Notes: generated by a model from the letters alone, not told the origin. DNA of 64,000 nt from Gracilibacillus salinarum (GCF_022919575.1 NZ_CP095071.1:434001-498000); one strand, 5' to 3'; counted from the stretch's first letter, positions 9,548-21,609 are shown. A program made the numbers and translations.

Positions 9548-12500
9548 ATGACATATCGTGACTTGCCTGAAGCCCAAGGGTTGTATCATCCAGATTTTGA
9601 ACACGACGCTTGTGGTATTGGCTTATATGCACATATAAAAGGGAAACAAACACACGAAATTGTAAAAAAAGGTCTTGACATGTTATGTAAACTAGAACAC
9701 CGCGGTGGACAGGGAGCAGATCCACTGACAGGTGATGGATCTGGTCTAATGGTACAGATCCCTGATAGTTATTTTAGAAGAGAATGCAAAGACTTTCAAC
9801 TGCCAGCTGTTGGACGTTATGGAGTTGGTATGTTGTTTTTATCTCAAGATGAGAATGAAAACAAAAATGCAATAAACAAAATTAATGAATTGATCGAACA
9901 AGAGGGTCAGAAATTAATTGGTTGGCGTGATGTACCTGTTGATCCAACACATATTGGTAAAGGAGCAATTGAAACATTACCAAATGTTCTTCAGGTATTT
10001 ATTGAAGCGAATGACGAATTAAAAGATGACTTAGCGTTCGAACGTAAATTATATATTATTAGAAAACAAGCGGAAAACTGGGCAAATGAACAAGGAATTC
10101 GCTTCTATTTCCCAAGTTTATCGAACCGCACAATCGTATACAAAGGGTTGCTAACCCCTGATCAGGTAGATAAATTTTATCTTGATTTACAGGATGAAGC
10201 GTTTGTATCTGCTTTTTCTCTCGTACACTCTCGTTTCAGTACAAATACATTCCCATCATGGGAAAGAGCACACCCGAACCGTTATCTAATTCATAATGGG
10301 GAAATTAATACAATGCGTGGAAACGTAAATTGGATGCGTGCGCGTGAACAACAGTTTGTTTCTGAAGCATTTGGCGAAGATTTAGACAAAATCCTGCCAA
10401 TTATCAATGGTGGTGGAAGTGACTCTGCTACATTGGATAACGCATTGGAATTCTTCACGCTTGCAGGGCGTAAGCCTGCACACGCTGCAATGATGCTTAT
10501 TCCGGAACCATGGGATAAGAATGCAAACATGGATGAAAAGAAACGTGCTTTCTATCAGTATCACAGCATGATGATGGAGCCGTGGGATGGACCTACTTCT
10601 ATTACGTTTACAAACGGGAAACAAATCGGTGCAATTCTAGACCGTAATGGTTTACGTCCAGCTCGTTACTATGTGACGAAGGATGACTACATCATCTATT
10701 CTTCTGAAGTTGGTGTTATCGACTACGAAGAGGAAAATGTACTGTTAAAAGAACGTTTAAGCCCTGGGAAAATGCTTTTAGTAGATATAGAAGAAGGACG
10801 CATTATTTCCGACAAAGAAATTAAAGAAGAAATCGCGAGTGCTCAACCATACGGTGAATGGCTGGATGAACAAATTGTCAGATTAGATGTAGATGCTGAG
10901 GATGATGACTATCTTGATCCGCAATTTATTCAGAAACAAAAAGCATTCGGATACACAACAGAAGATGTGGAAAAATATCTTATCCCGCTTATAGAAGAAG
11001 GAAAAGATCCGATCGGAGCAATGGGAAATGATATGCCTTTAGCTGTCTTATCACAGCGCCCGCAAAGTTTGTTTAATTATTTCAAACAATTATTTGCTCA
11101 AGTTACGAATCCACCGATTGATGCATACCGTGAACAATTAGTCACCTCTATGCTGACTTGGATCGGCGGTGAAGGGGATATCCTGCACCCTGCAAAAACG
11201 AAGAATAGCAGAATTCGTCTGGACTCTCCGATTTTATCGAACACACAACTTGATAAATTAGAAAACAATCAACTTGATGATTTTAAATCAACGGTTATCG
11301 AAACATTATTTACAGATAATATGGAAAAAGCTTTAGAAGATGTGTTTGCGCAAGCTAAAGCTGCTATTGAATCAGGTAGCAATATCCTTATCCTTAGTGA
11401 TAAGAATATGGACGCAAACCAAAAAGCCATTCCGGTATTGTTAGCGGTTAGTGGGCTACACCAATATTTAGTACGTGAAGGTATCCGTACACGGGCAAGT
11501 ATTATTACTCAATCAGGTGAAGCACGAGAAGTACACCATTTTGCTACATTGCTTGGATACGGCGTGGATGCTATTCATCCATACCTTGTGTATCAAACGT
11601 ATTATGAATCGATTTTAAATAATCGTCTTGACATGACACTTGCAGAAGTACAAGACAAGTTTATTAGTGTTGCAACGGAAGGTATTATCAAAGTTATGTC
11701 AAAAATCGGTATTTCAACCGTTCAAAGTTATCGAGGGGCGCAAATTTTTGAAGCAGTCGGTATCAGTAAGCAAGTAATTGCGGATCACTTTACCGGAACA
11801 GCTTCACAAATTGACGGTATCGGTTTATCAGTCATTCAAGAAGAAACAGAGAAACGCCACAAGGAAGGATATAAAGAAGCGATTGAGGAATCCTTAGAAC
11901 CAGGAAGTGACTTCCAATGGCGTAAAGTAGGGGAGCATCATGCATTTAATCCTACAACCATTTATACCTTGCAATGGGCATGCCGACGTGGTGATTACAG
12001 CTTATTCAAGAAGTTCTCCAAAGCAGCAAATGACGAGAATATAGGATCACTAAGACATTTATTCAGCTTTAAGCAATCAAATGCTATTCCGATTGATGAA
12101 GTTGAATCAGTAGAGTCTATCTTCAAACGATTTAAAACAGGAGCCATGTCATTCGGTTCCATTAGTAAAGAAGCACACGAAGCATTAGCAATAGCCATGA
12201 ACCGTATAGGCGGTAAAAGTAATAGTGGTGAAGGTGGCGAAGACCCTGACCGATTTACGAGAGATGAAAATGGTGACTTGCGCTCCAGTGCGATCAAACA
12301 GGTTGCATCTGGGCGTTTTGGTGCGAAGAGTCATTACCTTGTGAATGCGAAAGAATTACAGATTAAGATGGCACAAGGTGCGAAGCCGGGTGAAGGCGGT
12401 CAGTTACCAGGTATGAAAGTTTATCCATGGGTAGCAGACGTGCGTGGTTCCACTCCTGGTGTTGACTTGATTTCACCACCACCACATCATGATATTTATT

Positions 12501-14101
12501 CAATTGAGGATTTATCACAATTAATTCATGATTTAAAAAATGCGAATCGTGATGCGAGAATCAGTGTGAAACTGGTTGCCAAATCAGGTGTTGGTACGAT
12601 TGCCGCTGGTGTTGCGAAAGGGAATGCCGATGTTATTTCCGTTGTTGGTTATGATGGAGGTACAGGCGCGTCTCCTAAAACCAGTATCAAGCATGCGGGT
12701 CTGCCTTGGGAATTAGGTCTAGCAGAAGCACACCAAACCTTAATGCTTAACAATTTGCGTGACCGTGTTATTTTAGAAACAGACGGTAAATTACTGACAG
12801 GCCGGGATGTTGTAATGGCAGCATTATTAGGTGCTGAAGAATATGGATTTGCAACAGCTCCATTAGTTGCAGTTGGTTGTGTCATGATGCGTGTCTGTCA
12901 AAAAGATACATGTCCGGTAGGGGTCGCAACACAAAACCCTGAGTTACGTAAGAAGTTCACTGGTGATCCCGATCATGTAGTTAATTATATGACGTTCATC
13001 GCCAATGAAGTACGAGAAATTATGGCAGAATTAGGCTTCCGTACGATAGATGAAATGGTAGGAAGAACGGATGTACTAGAAGTTTCAGACCGTGCGAAGT
13101 CACATTGGAAGGCGCAGCATTTAGATTTAACAACATTGCTTTATCAGCCTGAAGGTACTCGGATTAATACAACCAAGCAAGATCATAAACTCGATGAGTC
13201 ACTTGATCTAAAATATATCTTGCCAGCAGTTAAAGATGCTATTGAAACAGGTGAAAAGGTCGAAGCATCCTATCCAATCAAAAATACGGATAGAGTTGTA
13301 GGGACGATTGTCGGTAGTGAAATTTCTAAAAAATATGGGGAACAAGGTTTACCAGCTGACACGATTAATCTTCACTTTACAGGATCAGCAGGTCAGAGTT
13401 TTGGAGCGTTTACGCCATCAGGAATGACGATGACGGTAACGGGCGACGCTAACGATTATGTAGGTAAAGGTTTATCTGGCGGTAAAGTAATTGTTCGTGT
13501 ATCTGATAAAACCACGATTGATCCAGGTAATAACGTTATTGCCGGTAACGTATCGTTCTATGGTTCCACAAGTGGTGAAGCATATATCCAAGGCTATGCT
13601 GGCGAACGTTTTGCTGTCCGAAATAGTGGTGCAAAAATTGTTGTAGAAGGCGTTGGAGATCATGGATGTGAATATATGACAGGTGGTCGAGTCGTTATTC
13701 TCGGAAATGTCGGCAAAAACTTTGCAGCAGGTATGTCAGGTGGAGTAGCTTATGTGAAACCAGACAACATTGAACAATTTAAACGTCTATGTAACGACGA
13801 ATTGGTGCAATTTGAAGAGGTTACAGATGAACAAGAAATTGCAGAATTAAAAGAAATGATTACGAACCATTATGAATATACGAACAGTGATAAAGCAGCT
13901 GTAACATTACAGAATTGGGAAGAAGAACTCAGCAAAATAGTCAAAGTTATCCCGACAGATTACAAGTTAATGTTACGTCAGATTGATTGGTTTGCATCTC
14001 AAGGATTATCTGATGACGATGCTCGTTACGAAGCATTTATGGCAAAGAAAGATAACAAAATGACCGTTACACTAAATCAGGAAGAAGTTCTGACAAAATA
14101 G
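9548..14101 (+). CDS. gltA: Glutamate synthase (NADPH) large subunit
   Basis: GOGAT large chain: transfers the amide of glutamine to 2-oxoglutarate. Domains in order are a class II amidotransferase with propeptide and catalytic Cys in HDACGIG (Cys about residue 22), a central domain, the FMN-binding TIM-barrel synthase domain ([13 protein letters not shown], then the 3Fe-4S Cys cluster [19 protein letters not shown]), and a C-terminal beta-helix rich in G-x-x-G repeats. The ATG at 9548 was chosen since GGGGGCG lies 6 bases upstream; a further in-frame ATG at 9533 precedes the ribosome site. 1517 residues is normal. Named gltA by Bacillus convention (gltB in E. coli). Confidence 0.95.
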   Translation: MTYRDLPEAQGLYHPDFEHDACGIGLYAHIKGKQTHEIVKKGLDMLCKLEHRGGQGADPLTGDGSGLMVQIPDSYFRRECKDFQLPAVGRYGVGMLFLSQDENENKNAINKINELIEQEGQKLIGWRDVPVDPTHIGKGAIETLPNVLQVFIEANDELKDDLAFERKLYIIRKQAENWANEQGIRFYFPSLSNRTIVYKGLLTPDQVDKFYLDLQDEAFVSAFSLVHSRFSTNTFPSWERAHPNRYLIHNGEINTMRGNVNWMRAREQQFVSEAFGEDLDKILPIINGGGSDSATLDNALEFFTLAGRKPAHAAMMLIPEPWDKNANMDEKKRAFYQYHSMMMEPWDGPTSITFTNGKQIGAILDRNGLRPARYYVTKDDYIIYSSEVGVIDYEEENVLLKERLSPGKMLLVDIEEGRIISDKEIKEEIASAQPYGEWLDEQIVRLDVDAEDDDYLDPQFIQKQKAFGYTTEDVEKYLIPLIEEGKDPIGAMGNDMPLAVLSQRPQSLFNYFKQLFAQVTNPPIDAYREQLVTSMLTWIGGEGDILHPAKTKNSRIRLDSPILSNTQLDKLENNQLDDFKSTVIETLFTDNMEKALEDVFAQAKAAIESGSNILILSDKNMDANQKAIPVLLAVSGLHQYLVREGIRTRASIITQSGEAREVHHFATLLGYGVDAIHPYLVYQTYYESILNNRLDMTLAEVQDKFISVATEGIIKVMSKIGISTVQSYRGAQIFEAVGISKQVIADHFTGTASQIDGIGLSVIQEETEKRHKEGYKEAIEESLEPGSDFQWRKVGEHHAFNPTTIYTLQWACRRGDYSLFKKFSKAANDENIGSLRHLFSFKQSNAIPIDEVESVESIFKRFKTGAMSFGSISKEAHEALAIAMNRIGGKSNSGEGGEDPDRFTRDENGDLRSSAIKQVASGRFGAKSHYLVNAKELQIKMAQGAKPGEGGQLPGMKVYPWVADVRGSTPGVDLISPPPHHDIYSIEDLSQLIHDLKNANRDARISVKLVAKSGVGTIAAGVAKGNADVISVVGYDGGTGASPKTSIKHAGLPWELGLAEAHQTLMLNNLRDRVILETDGKLLTGRDVVMAALLGAEEYGFATAPLVAVGCVMMRVCQKDTCPVGVATQNPELRKKFTGDPDHVVNYMTFIANEVREIMAELGFRTIDEMVGRTDVLEVSDRAKSHWKAQHLDLTTLLYQPEGTRINTTKQDHKLDESLDLKYILPAVKDAIETGEKVEASYPIKNTDRVVGTIVGSEISKKYGEQGLPADTINLHFTGSAGQSFGAFTPSGMTMTVTGDANDYVGKGLSGGKVIVRVSDKTTIDPGNNVIAGNVSFYGSTSGEAYIQGYAGERFAVRNSGAKIVVEGVGDHGCEYMTGGRVVILGNVGKNFAAGMSGGVAYVKPDNIEQFKRLCNDELVQFEEVTDEQEIAELKEMITNHYEYTNSDKAAVTLQNWEEELSKIVKVIPTDYKLMLRQIDWFASQGLSDDDARYEAFMAKKDNKMTVTLNQEEVLTK

Positions 14102-14117
14102 AAAGGAGACAGATGAT

Positions 14118-15614
14118 ATGGGGAAAGCAACAGGCTTTATGGAAATAGAAAGGCAATCTGCAAATGAACGTGATCCAGCAGAAAGAATACATGATTGGAA
14201 AGAATACTCTGCTCCTTTCTCGGATGAAGTGGCAAAAACGCAAGGAGCACGTTGTATGGACTGTGGTACACCATTCTGTCATATCGGGATGGATATTGAT
14301 GGGGCAGCTTCAGGTTGCCCTGTCTACAACTTAATTCCGGAGTGGAATGACTTGGTGTACAAAGGGAAATGGAGAGAGGCCTTAGATCGGTTAATGAAGA
14401 CAAATAATTTTCCTGAATTTACAGGAAGAGTATGTCCTGCACCATGTGAAGGTTCTTGTACCGTGGCAATCAATGATCCGGCTGTTACGATCAAAAATAT
14501 CGAACAGAAAATTATCGATAAAGGTTTTGAGGAAGGTTGGATAACGCCACGTGTACCTGAGCATCGCACGGGTAAAACGATCGCAATAATTGGATCAGGT
14601 CCAGCCGGTATGGCCGCTGCGGATCAATTAAATCAGGCAGGACATGAGGTAACTGTATACGAACGCTCAGACCGCGCTGGCGGATTGCTCACATATGGTA
14701 TTCCTAATATGAAATTAGATAAAGACGTAGTGGAACGCCGTGTGCAATTGCTACGCGAAGAAGGTGTAATATTTGTTTTGAGCACAGAGGTTGGAAAAGA
14801 TATCTCTGCTGAAGAAATTAAAGAAAAATATGATTCTGTCATTCTTTGTACAGGTGCCCAAAAACATCGCGATCTTCCATTAGAAGGCCGCGAGGGTAAA
14901 GGTGTCCGTTTTGCAATGGATTACTTAACGAGAGCAACGGAAAGTATCTTAGATGATTCCGTAGAAGTGGAAGAAGAATTGGATGCTGATGGTAAAGATG
15001 TGATTGTCATCGGGGGCGGGGATACTGGTGCCGATTGTATTGCAACAGCACTGCGTCAAGGTGCAAAAAGCATTGCACAATTTGGTAAACACCCTCAATT
15101 GCCAATTAAACGTAATGATAATAATCAATGGCCGGCCTTTCCGCAGGTCTTCAGTTTAGAATATGCACATAAAGAAGCGAAAGAAAAATTTGGTGAAGAC
15201 ATTCGTCAATATTCCATCCAGACAAAGAAATTTGTTACAGATGAAAATGGCAAGTTAAAAGAACTTCACACAGTTGAAATGAAAAAAACTCGCGATGAAA
15301 AAGGTATGTTCGTATTTGAAGAAATTCCTGGGACAGAAAAAGTATGGCCAGCTCAATTAGTCTTAATTGCGATCGGCTTTGAAGGAGCAGAACAACCTGT
15401 ACTAAAAGCATTTGATGTAGAAACAGAACGTAACCGTGTTAATGCAGCGTACGGAGATTTCCGTACCAATGTGGATCATGTATTTGCAGCAGGTGACGCA
15501 CGCCGTGGACAAAGTCTTATCGTTTGGGCGATTAACGAAGGTAGAGAAGTGGCCTACCAAGTAGACCAATATTTAATGGGCGACACAGCACTACCGTCAG
15601 TAGCGAATATGTAA
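14118..15614 (+). CDS. gltB: Glutamate synthase (NADPH) small subunit
   Basis: FAD enzyme that passes electrons from NADPH to the large subunit. 498 residues. N-terminal Cys clusters for two 4Fe-4S centres are CMDCGTPFCH (about 47-56), SGCPVYN and GRVCPAPCEGSC. FAD-binding IIGSGPAGMAAADQL (about 156-170) and NADPH-binding VIGGGDTGADC (about 298-308) follow. Ribosome site AAAGGAGA; 16 bases after gltA, so one operon. Bacillus name gltB (gltD in E. coli). Confidence 0.95.
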   Translation: MGKATGFMEIERQSANERDPAERIHDWKEYSAPFSDEVAKTQGARCMDCGTPFCHIGMDIDGAASGCPVYNLIPEWNDLVYKGKWREALDRLMKTNNFPEFTGRVCPAPCEGSCTVAINDPAVTIKNIEQKIIDKGFEEGWITPRVPEHRTGKTIAIIGSGPAGMAAADQLNQAGHEVTVYERSDRAGGLLTYGIPNMKLDKDVVERRVQLLREEGVIFVLSTEVGKDISAEEIKEKYDSVILCTGAQKHRDLPLEGREGKGVRFAMDYLTRATESILDDSVEVEEELDADGKDVIVIGGGDTGADCIATALRQGAKSIAQFGKHPQLPIKRNDNNQWPAFPQVFSLEYAHKEAKEKFGEDIRQYSIQTKKFVTDENGKLKELHTVEMKKTRDEKGMFVFEEIPGTEKVWPAQLVLIAIGFEGAEQPVLKAFDVETERNRVNAAYGDFRTNVDHVFAAGDARRGQSLIVWAINEGREVAYQVDQYLMGDTALPSVANM

Positions 15615-15620
15615 AAAAAG

Positions 15621-15647
15621 AAAAGTCCCGGCTAAGTCGGGGCTTTT
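15621..15647 (+). terminator. Terminator of the glt operon
   Basis: AAAAGTCCCG ... CGGGGCTTTT hairpin (one G-T pair) immediately after the gltB stop codon. Confidence 0.85.
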
Positions 15648-15686
15648 CCTATTATAAAGAGGAATTAATTGAAAAATAACAGCCAT

Positions 15687-15718
15687 ATAGTTTACATAAT
15701 ATTTATTATGTAAACTAT
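15687..15718. repeat. Short perfect AT-rich palindrome, copy 2
   Basis: Arms of 14 bases (ATAGTTTACATAAT and complement) around a 4-base centre. The central 28 bases are identical to those of the palindrome at 34-67. Like that copy it sits at the 3' end of a minus-strand gene. Confidence 0.8.
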
Positions 15719-15767
15719 AAATGTGAATAAAATTCTTTAGCTTGAAAAAGCTTCTGTAGTAATCACA

Positions 15768-16499
15768 TTACGTATGACGCAATAGTGGAAAATCGTACGT
15801 TCTCAATCGGATTAGATCCCAGGAGGAGATAATGCCGACTGGTAATTCTGCTGCAGAACCTGTCTTAGTAAGAAGAATGGCTTCTAACTTTATCCCTTTT
15901 TGTAAATGAGATTGGAACAGTACTTCAACATCCATTACAGTGGCATCACTGCCTACAATCGCAACATTTTCTTCTTTCGCGATTTCAAATAAATCGCCGA
16001 TAGTCTGTTCCTTATCTTTTGGCAACAGATCTATGTGGCGGATAACAGTATTTGCAATTTCACCATCCGTTAATAAGCCAACAAATTTACTATCCTGATA
16101 AATCGGATATTGTGAGAAGCCTTTTTCCTGTAAACAATGAAATAAGGTATTAACGGATGACTTTAGTTCAAAGAATTCTACTGGCTTTGATGCTATTGTC
16201 ACAGCTAAGGGAGGTTCTGTCAGTATCGTTGCAAGCTGCTCTATTTCTTTTACTACTTGCTCATGCGGCTCTGCTATGTAGAAATCTTCTTTAATCTTTC
16301 GATGGACCATGGCATTTCGTAATTTACTGCATTGTTTTAAAATATGATAGTATTGCTCAATAACCGCATGGTGGTATTTGGCTTTGGTCAAGACTTCAGT
16401 AAATGATGCATGGTTGTTCTGTTCTTGTGCATAATCACACAATTTATCGTGAATTTGATTAAACGCAGCTTCAAATCGTGCAGATCGTGCTTCATCCAT
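15768..16499 (-). CDS. HEPN-like / CBS-pair protein of unknown function
   Basis: 243 residues. The N-terminal half is helical and contains LRNAMVHRKI (about residues 81-90), an R-x4-H pattern as seen in HEPN domains. The C-terminal half (about 110-240) is a tandem CBS module with YPIYQDSKFVGLLTDGEI and PVGIISSWDLIRLR, a type that usually binds adenine nucleotides. No known gene name. The R-x4-H motif alone does not prove RNase activity; the CBS assignment is firmer. Ribosome site GGAG upstream of the ATG; monocistronic, facing away from ilvE. Confidence 0.7.
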   Translation of the reverse strand: MDEARSARFEAAFNQIHDKLCDYAQEQNNHASFTEVLTKAKYHHAVIEQYYHILKQCSKLRNAMVHRKIKEDFYIAEPHEQVVKEIEQLATILTEPPLAVTIASKPVEFFELKSSVNTLFHCLQEKGFSQYPIYQDSKFVGLLTDGEIANTVIRHIDLLPKDKEQTIGDLFEIAKEENVAIVGSDATVMDVEVLFQSHLQKGIKLEAILLTKTGSAAELPVGIISSWDLIRLRTYDFPLLRHT

Positions 16500-16636
16500 G
16501 ATGTATTACTCCTTTGATTTATGCAAATTGTCAGAATAAAAAGGTTGTCATCTTTACTTGTTTAGTAATAAAATAAAAGTCATAGGTTATTTTGCCGAAA
16601 AATGATCGAATTCATACAAATAAGGAGTCTTTTTTT

Positions 16637-17716
16637 ATGTCAGAGTATACGATAACTTATATTAAGAATGAAAATCCAAAAGAAAAACCACAATCAGATC
16701 AGCTATCTTTTGGTAAATACTTTACAGATCACATGTTTATTCAAGATTATAATCCAGAACGTGGATGGCATAATCAGCGAATTGTACCCTATCAGCCACT
16801 AACACTTGACCCGGCTGCTATTGTTTTTCATTATGGTCAAACGGTTTTTGAAGGACTCAAAGCGTATCGGACGAAGCGTAATAACATCCAATTATTCCGA
16901 CCAGATAAAAACATGGAGCGTCTAAATCGCTCAAATGATAGACTATGTATTCCGCAAATTGATGAAGAATTTGCCATCGATGCGATTAAACATCTTGTAC
17001 ATATTGATCAGGATTGGGTGCCAAATGCGCCTGGTACATCTTTGTATATCAGACCGTTTGTGATTTCAACAGAACCATACTTAGGGGTGTCACCGTCTGC
17101 TACCTACCAATTTATTGTGATTCTTTCACCAGTTGGTGCTTATTATGAAGCAGGAATAAACCCTGTAAAAATTGCTGTCGAGAATCAATTTGTTCGAGCT
17201 GTCAAAGGTGGTACAGGAGAGGCGAAAACAGCAGGAAACTATGCATCTAGCTTGAAAGCGCAGGAAATTGTTTCAAAAGAAGGATATGCGCAAGTTTTAT
17301 GGCTGGATGGTGTAGAGAAAAAATACATTGAAGAAGTTGGAAGTATGAATGTCTTCTTTAAAATTAATGGGGAAATTGTAACGCCAGAGCTAAACGGCAG
17401 TATCCTTGAAGGTGTTACCCGAAATTCTGTAATTCAAATGTTGAACCACTGGGGTCTTCCTGTGAAAGAAAGTAAAATTACGATGGAAGAACTTTATCAG
17501 CATTACCAGAACGGAGAATTGGAAGAAGCATTCGGTTCAGGTACAGCAGCCGTTATTTCGCCAATTGGTGAGCTTGCTTGGGAAGGTAAAAAAATGGTCA
17601 TTAATGATAGTAAAACTGGTCCGATTGCGAAGCGTTTATATGAAACGTTAACAGGCATTCAATATGGAACGGAAGATGACCTGTTTAATTGGACGACAAA
17701 AGTTAGTTATAAATAG
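16637..17716 (+). CDS. ilvE: Branched-chain amino acid aminotransferase
   Basis: PLP-dependent transamination between 2-oxoglutarate/glutamate and leucine, isoleucine and valine. 359 residues with FHYGQTVFEGLKAYR, the Schiff-base Lys in GEAKTAGNYASS and EEVGSMNVFF. The start at 16637 follows AAGGAGT by 9 bases; upstream in-frame codons from 16592 have no ribosome site. It stands alone; the T-box downstream belongs to proBA. Confidence 0.93.
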   Translation: MSEYTITYIKNENPKEKPQSDQLSFGKYFTDHMFIQDYNPERGWHNQRIVPYQPLTLDPAAIVFHYGQTVFEGLKAYRTKRNNIQLFRPDKNMERLNRSNDRLCIPQIDEEFAIDAIKHLVHIDQDWVPNAPGTSLYIRPFVISTEPYLGVSPSATYQFIVILSPVGAYYEAGINPVKIAVENQFVRAVKGGTGEAKTAGNYASSLKAQEIVSKEGYAQVLWLDGVEKKYIEEVGSMNVFFKINGEIVTPELNGSILEGVTRNSVIQMLNHWGLPVKESKITMEELYQHYQNGELEEAFGSGTAAVISPIGELAWEGKKMVINDSKTGPIAKRLYETLTGIQYGTEDDLFNWTTKVSYK

Positions 17717-17777
17717 GCAATAACACTTGAGATTTACGTAACTATTCCCTATAATAACAGTAGAATAAATAAAAAGT

Positions 17778-18012
17778 TACGACTAGAGCCAGTAGTGAGT
17801 GATATGATGAGAAGAGAATGGAATTCATTGGCTGAGAGATTCCATCATCCGCTATCCTGATGAACCTACTCTAGGAACTGTTAAGGATAAACTTAAACGT
17901 TACTCTGCGTTAAAGAGTTAAGAGGATCATAATCAGTTATGATCAACTAAAGGTGGTACCGCGGGAAAACTCTTTCGTCCTTTTTGATAAGGATGGGGGA
18001 GTTTTTTTATTT
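17778..18012 (+). promoter_or_regulatory. T-box leader, proline-specific (CCU), upstream of proBA
   Basis: Shows the stem I features GATGAGAAGAG and GAGAGA, a specifier region GAA-CCT-A (CCT at 17865-17867, a proline codon), the T-box motif AGGTGGTACCGCG at 17951-17963, and a terminator AAAACTC...GAGTTTTTTT (17967-18010). Uncharged tRNA-Pro should favour the antiterminator and turn on proBA. Codon choice and downstream genes agree. Confidence 0.93.
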
Positions 18013-18056
18013 GGTAATGTGCAGATGTGACTAATTCAAATGAAAGCGTGGAAGTT

Positions 18057-19184
18057 ATGGCAAAACAGCGGATTGTGGTGAAAATAGGAAGCAGTTCTCT
18101 CACCAATAAAAATGGTGGACTTGATTTGTTGAAATTAAAAGAACATACAGCAGCTATCGCAGCATTAAAAAAACAGCATTATGAGGTGATATTAATCTCA
18201 TCAGGTGCCGTTTCTGCTGGGTTTTATGATTTAGGGTACCCGACGAGACCAGTAACGGTATCAGGAAAACAAGCAGCTGCTGCCGTCGGCCAAGGACAGC
18301 TTGTTCAGGCGTATAATGATGCATTCAGAGAATATGATATGATCGCTGCTCAACTACTGCTAACAAAGGATGTTTTTTCGAGTCAGCTACAATACAGTAA
18401 TGTGTATCAGACTTTAACAGAATTGTTAAAGCGAGATGTGATTCCGGTTATTAATGAGAATGATACGGTTGCGATCGACGAATTAACCTTCGGTGATAAT
18501 GACATGTTATCCGCATTGGTAAGTGGGCTTGTTCATGCCGACTTTTTAATTATGCTGACGGATATCAATGGTTTATACGATAAGAATCCGAAAACAGATC
18601 CAACTGCTACAAGGTATGAACGATTACCGATGCTTACGGAAGAGATTCTACAACAAACGAAGCATGAATTTGGCTCGAAATTTGGAACTGGTGGCATGAA
18701 ATCGAAATTACTTGCTGCCAAAACCGCCTTATCTTTAGGAGTAAAAGTGTTCGTTGGAACTGGATCTGGAGAGGATAAACTAATTAAGATAATGGAAGAT
18801 CGCGGAGACGGTACGTACATCGGCGAAGAACTGAGTAACAGTTACCGCAAACAAAAGCAGTGGATCGCATTCCATTCCAAAATTTCCGGCAGACTGCACG
18901 TCGACCAAGGGGCAAGTGAGGCGATCCTTCATCATGGTAAAAGCCTGTTGCCAGCTGGCATTAAGTGGGTAGAAGGTGATTTTGAAGTCGGAAATGTTGT
19001 AGATATTGTCTATAACGATACTATTATCGCGAAGGGGCAAGTAAATTATTCGGCAACCGAACTGATTCAATCTAAAGGAGAACAGAGTAAAGTCGCCATG
19101 AAGCATTCGGTCAGTAACAGACCGGAAGCTGTTCATCGGGATAGACTCGTATTATCAATAGAGGAGGCATACAATTATGAGTGA
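18057..19184 (+). CDS. proB: Glutamate 5-kinase
   Basis: First step of proline synthesis: ATP + glutamate to glutamyl-5-phosphate. 375 residues: amino acid kinase domain ([11 protein letters not shown] at 7-17, [18 protein letters not shown] about 138-155, GTGGMKSKL) and a C-terminal PUA domain (about 275-360). ATG at 18057 gives the usual [11 protein letters not shown] start; a GTG at 18027 would add 10 residues with no better ribosome site. Overlaps proA by 8 bases. Confidence 0.94.
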   Translation: MAKQRIVVKIGSSSLTNKNGGLDLLKLKEHTAAIAALKKQHYEVILISSGAVSAGFYDLGYPTRPVTVSGKQAAAAVGQGQLVQAYNDAFREYDMIAAQLLLTKDVFSSQLQYSNVYQTLTELLKRDVIPVINENDTVAIDELTFGDNDMLSALVSGLVHADFLIMLTDINGLYDKNPKTDPTATRYERLPMLTEEILQQTKHEFGSKFGTGGMKSKLLAAKTALSLGVKVFVGTGSGEDKLIKIMEDRGDGTYIGEELSNSYRKQKQWIAFHSKISGRLHVDQGASEAILHHGKSLLPAGIKWVEGDFEVGNVVDIVYNDTIIAKGQVNYSATELIQSKGEQSKVAMKHSVSNRPEAVHRDRLVLSIEEAYNYE

Positions 19185-20421
19185 CTTATTAGAGAAAGCC
19201 CAACTTGTGCAGGCGACAACAACAGACCTGGCAGCCGCAAGTACAGCACAAAAAAATGAAGCACTGCAACTCATCTCGAAAGAATTACGTAATCAGAAAG
19301 AATTCATAATGGCAGAGAATAACCGTGATATCGAACAAGGTCGCAGCAATGGTTTGCATGAGTCATTAATTGACAGACTTGTCCTGAATGAACAACGAAT
19401 TGAAGAAATGGCTGACGCAATGCTGCAATTAGCAGAATTAGCGGATCCAATTGGAGATATTTTAGAAGAATGGTCAAGACCAAACGGTTTAAATATTCAA
19501 AAGATGCGAGTGCCTATTGGTGTAGTTGGCATGATTTATGAAGCTCGTCCAAATGTGACAATAGATGCAGCCAGTCTTTGTTTAAAAACGGGAAACGCTG
19601 TTTTGTTACGAGGTAGTTCCTCTGCTATTTATTCGAACATAGCACTAGTCAAAGTTATTCATGATGCACTCCGGCAATCGGCATTACCAAATGATGCAGT
19701 CCAATTGGTTGAGGACACCAGCAGAGCAACAGCTTCTGAAATGTTTAAGCTCAATAAATATTTAGACGTGCTCATTCCTAGAGGCGGCAAAAAACTGATC
19801 GACACCGTCGTTGCGAATGCTTCTGTTCCAGTACTTGAAACAGGAGCAGGGAATTGTCATTTATTTATTGATGAAACGGCACAAAAAGATATGGCCATCG
19901 ATATCGCGATCAATGCCAAGACACAACGTCCTTCAGTCTGCAACTCGATTGAAACCATTTTAGTCGATCGACATTGGGCAGAGCAGCATATGACAGCTCT
20001 TGTGTCATCTTTGCAGCAGGCGGACGTGGAAATCCATGGAGATCGTTTCACACAGCAGTCTGGTGATCATGTAATTGCAGCAACAGACGAAGATTATGAT
20101 ACGGAATATTTGGATAAAATCGTAGCAATTAAAGTCGTAGATTCGCTGGAAGAAGCTATTAAGCATATTAATCATTACGGTACCAGTCATTCTGAGTCAA
20201 TTATTTCTGAAGATGAAAAACGTGTTGTTATATTTATGAATCAAGTGGATGCTGCTGCAGTTTATCACAATTCTTCCACTAGATTTACCGATGGGTTTGA
20301 ATTCGGTTTTGGAGCGGAAATAGGAATCAGTACTCAGAAATTGCATGCTCGAGGTCCAATGGGATTAGAGGCCTTAACCTCTTCAAAATATTTGTTACAT
20401 GGTACCGGTCAAATTAAGTAA
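19177..20421 (+). CDS. proA: Glutamate-5-semialdehyde dehydrogenase
   Basis: NADPH-dependent reduction of glutamyl phosphate to glutamate semialdehyde. 414 residues, aldehyde-dehydrogenase fold, with [17 protein letters not shown] (about 113-129), [11 protein letters not shown] and the catalytic Cys in [12 protein letters not shown] (about 255). GAGGAGG precedes its ATG within the end of proB. Under the same T-box as proB. ProC is not in the window. Confidence 0.95.
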   Translation: MSDLLEKAQLVQATTTDLAAASTAQKNEALQLISKELRNQKEFIMAENNRDIEQGRSNGLHESLIDRLVLNEQRIEEMADAMLQLAELADPIGDILEEWSRPNGLNIQKMRVPIGVVGMIYEARPNVTIDAASLCLKTGNAVLLRGSSSAIYSNIALVKVIHDALRQSALPNDAVQLVEDTSRATASEMFKLNKYLDVLIPRGGKKLIDTVVANASVPVLETGAGNCHLFIDETAQKDMAIDIAINAKTQRPSVCNSIETILVDRHWAEQHMTALVSSLQQADVEIHGDRFTQQSGDHVIAATDEDYDTEYLDKIVAIKVVDSLEEAIKHINHYGTSHSESIISEDEKRVVIFMNQVDAAAVYHNSSTRFTDGFEFGFGAEIGISTQKLHARGPMGLEALTSSKYLLHGTGQIK

Positions 20422-20496
20422 ATTATTTTTCTTTTGCAACAATTCCTGTATAATGGGGTTGGATATAAATACATGGTAAATAAAGGAGTATGAGAC

Positions 20497-21420
20497 ATGG
20501 CAAACACATTAATTTTTGGACACAAAAATCCGGATACAGATACGATCTGTTCAGCAATTGCTTATGCCGAATTAAAGACGGCTTTAGGGGAAGATGTAGA
20601 AGCTGTTCGACTTGGTGAAGTGAACGGAGAAACACAATTTGCATTAGACTATTTTAAACAAGCAGCACCACGTATGGTGGAAAACGTATCTGATGAAGTC
20701 GAGCAAGTTATTTTGGTTGACCATAACGAAAGTCAGCAAAGTGCAGAAGATATTGATCGGGTTCAAGTATTAGAAGTAATCGATCATCATCGTATTGCTA
20801 ACTTCGAAACGAATGATCCATTGTACTATCGTGCTGAACCGGTTGGCTGTACAGCGACTATTCTAAATAAACTCTACAAAGAACATAATGTGGAGATCAA
20901 AAAAGAAACAGCAGGCTTGATGCTTTCTGCAATTATTTCCGATTCATTATTATTCAAATCTCCAACATGTACGGACCAGGATGTTGCAGCTGCCAAAGAA
21001 TTAGCAGGAATCGCAGGTGTTGATACAGATACGTATGGTCTTGATATGCTAAAAGCTGGTGCTGATTTAAGTGATAAGACACCACAAGAATTAATTAGCC
21101 TTGATGCAAAAGAATTTGATATGAATGGTAACAAAGTAGAAATTGCACAAGTAAACACGGTAGATATTAACGATGTTCTTTCGTTACGCAGCGAAATTGA
21201 GCCTGTAATTGAGAAAACAGTAGCAGATAAAGGGTTAAAGCTATTTGTATTTTTAATTACGGACATTTTAAACAATGATTCTGTTGTGCTAACAGTCGGT
21301 GAAGCGGGAGATAAAGTAGCAGAAGCATTTGATGTAACTTTAGATGATGCTACTGCTACCTTAAAAGGCGTAGTATCTCGTAAGAAACAAGTTGTACCAA
21401 ATTTACAAAATGTATTTTAA
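20497..21420 (+). CDS. ppaC: Manganese-dependent inorganic pyrophosphatase
   Basis: Family II PPase that hydrolyses pyrophosphate, pulling biosynthetic reactions forward. 307 residues with DHH-family motifs [17 protein letters not shown] (8-24), VDHNE, the DHH itself in [10 protein letters not shown] (about 95-104) and the DHHA2 domain with the terminal VSRKKQVVP. Start follows AAAGGAG. Own transcription unit ending in a perfect hairpin. Confidence 0.95.
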   Translation: MANTLIFGHKNPDTDTICSAIAYAELKTALGEDVEAVRLGEVNGETQFALDYFKQAAPRMVENVSDEVEQVILVDHNESQQSAEDIDRVQVLEVIDHHRIANFETNDPLYYRAEPVGCTATILNKLYKEHNVEIKKETAGLMLSAIISDSLLFKSPTCTDQDVAAAKELAGIAGVDTDTYGLDMLKAGADLSDKTPQELISLDAKEFDMNGNKVEIAQVNTVDINDVLSLRSEIEPVIEKTVADKGLKLFVFLITDILNNDSVVLTVGEAGDKVAEAFDVTLDDATATLKGVVSRKKQVVPNLQNVF

Positions 21421-21430
21421 TAAGTATGGT

Positions 21431-21465
21431 GAAAGAGGTATTATCATCGATAATACCTCTTTCTT
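21431..21465 (+). terminator. Terminator after ppaC
   Basis: Perfect 15-base stem GAAAGAGGTATTATC / GATAATACCTCTTTC with a 3-base loop. T-rich on the 3' side. Confidence 0.85.
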
Positions 21466-21609
21466 ATAAAATAAGCATATACCTGCAGTTTTAGAAGGAA
21501 TCATGCTGATTAGGAACTGTTTGTCTAAGGTAGCTAAATTAACAGTGCAAAAAGTACAAGAGAAAATTCGGCACTCGTTGAGAGAGCAATGCCGGATAAG
21601 GAGATGCCG

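Noticed and set aside
12649..12885. Several 60-100 codon frames antisense to gltA, hisD and proA
   Set aside because: Shadows of strongly coding genes with no ribosome sites and no family resemblance.
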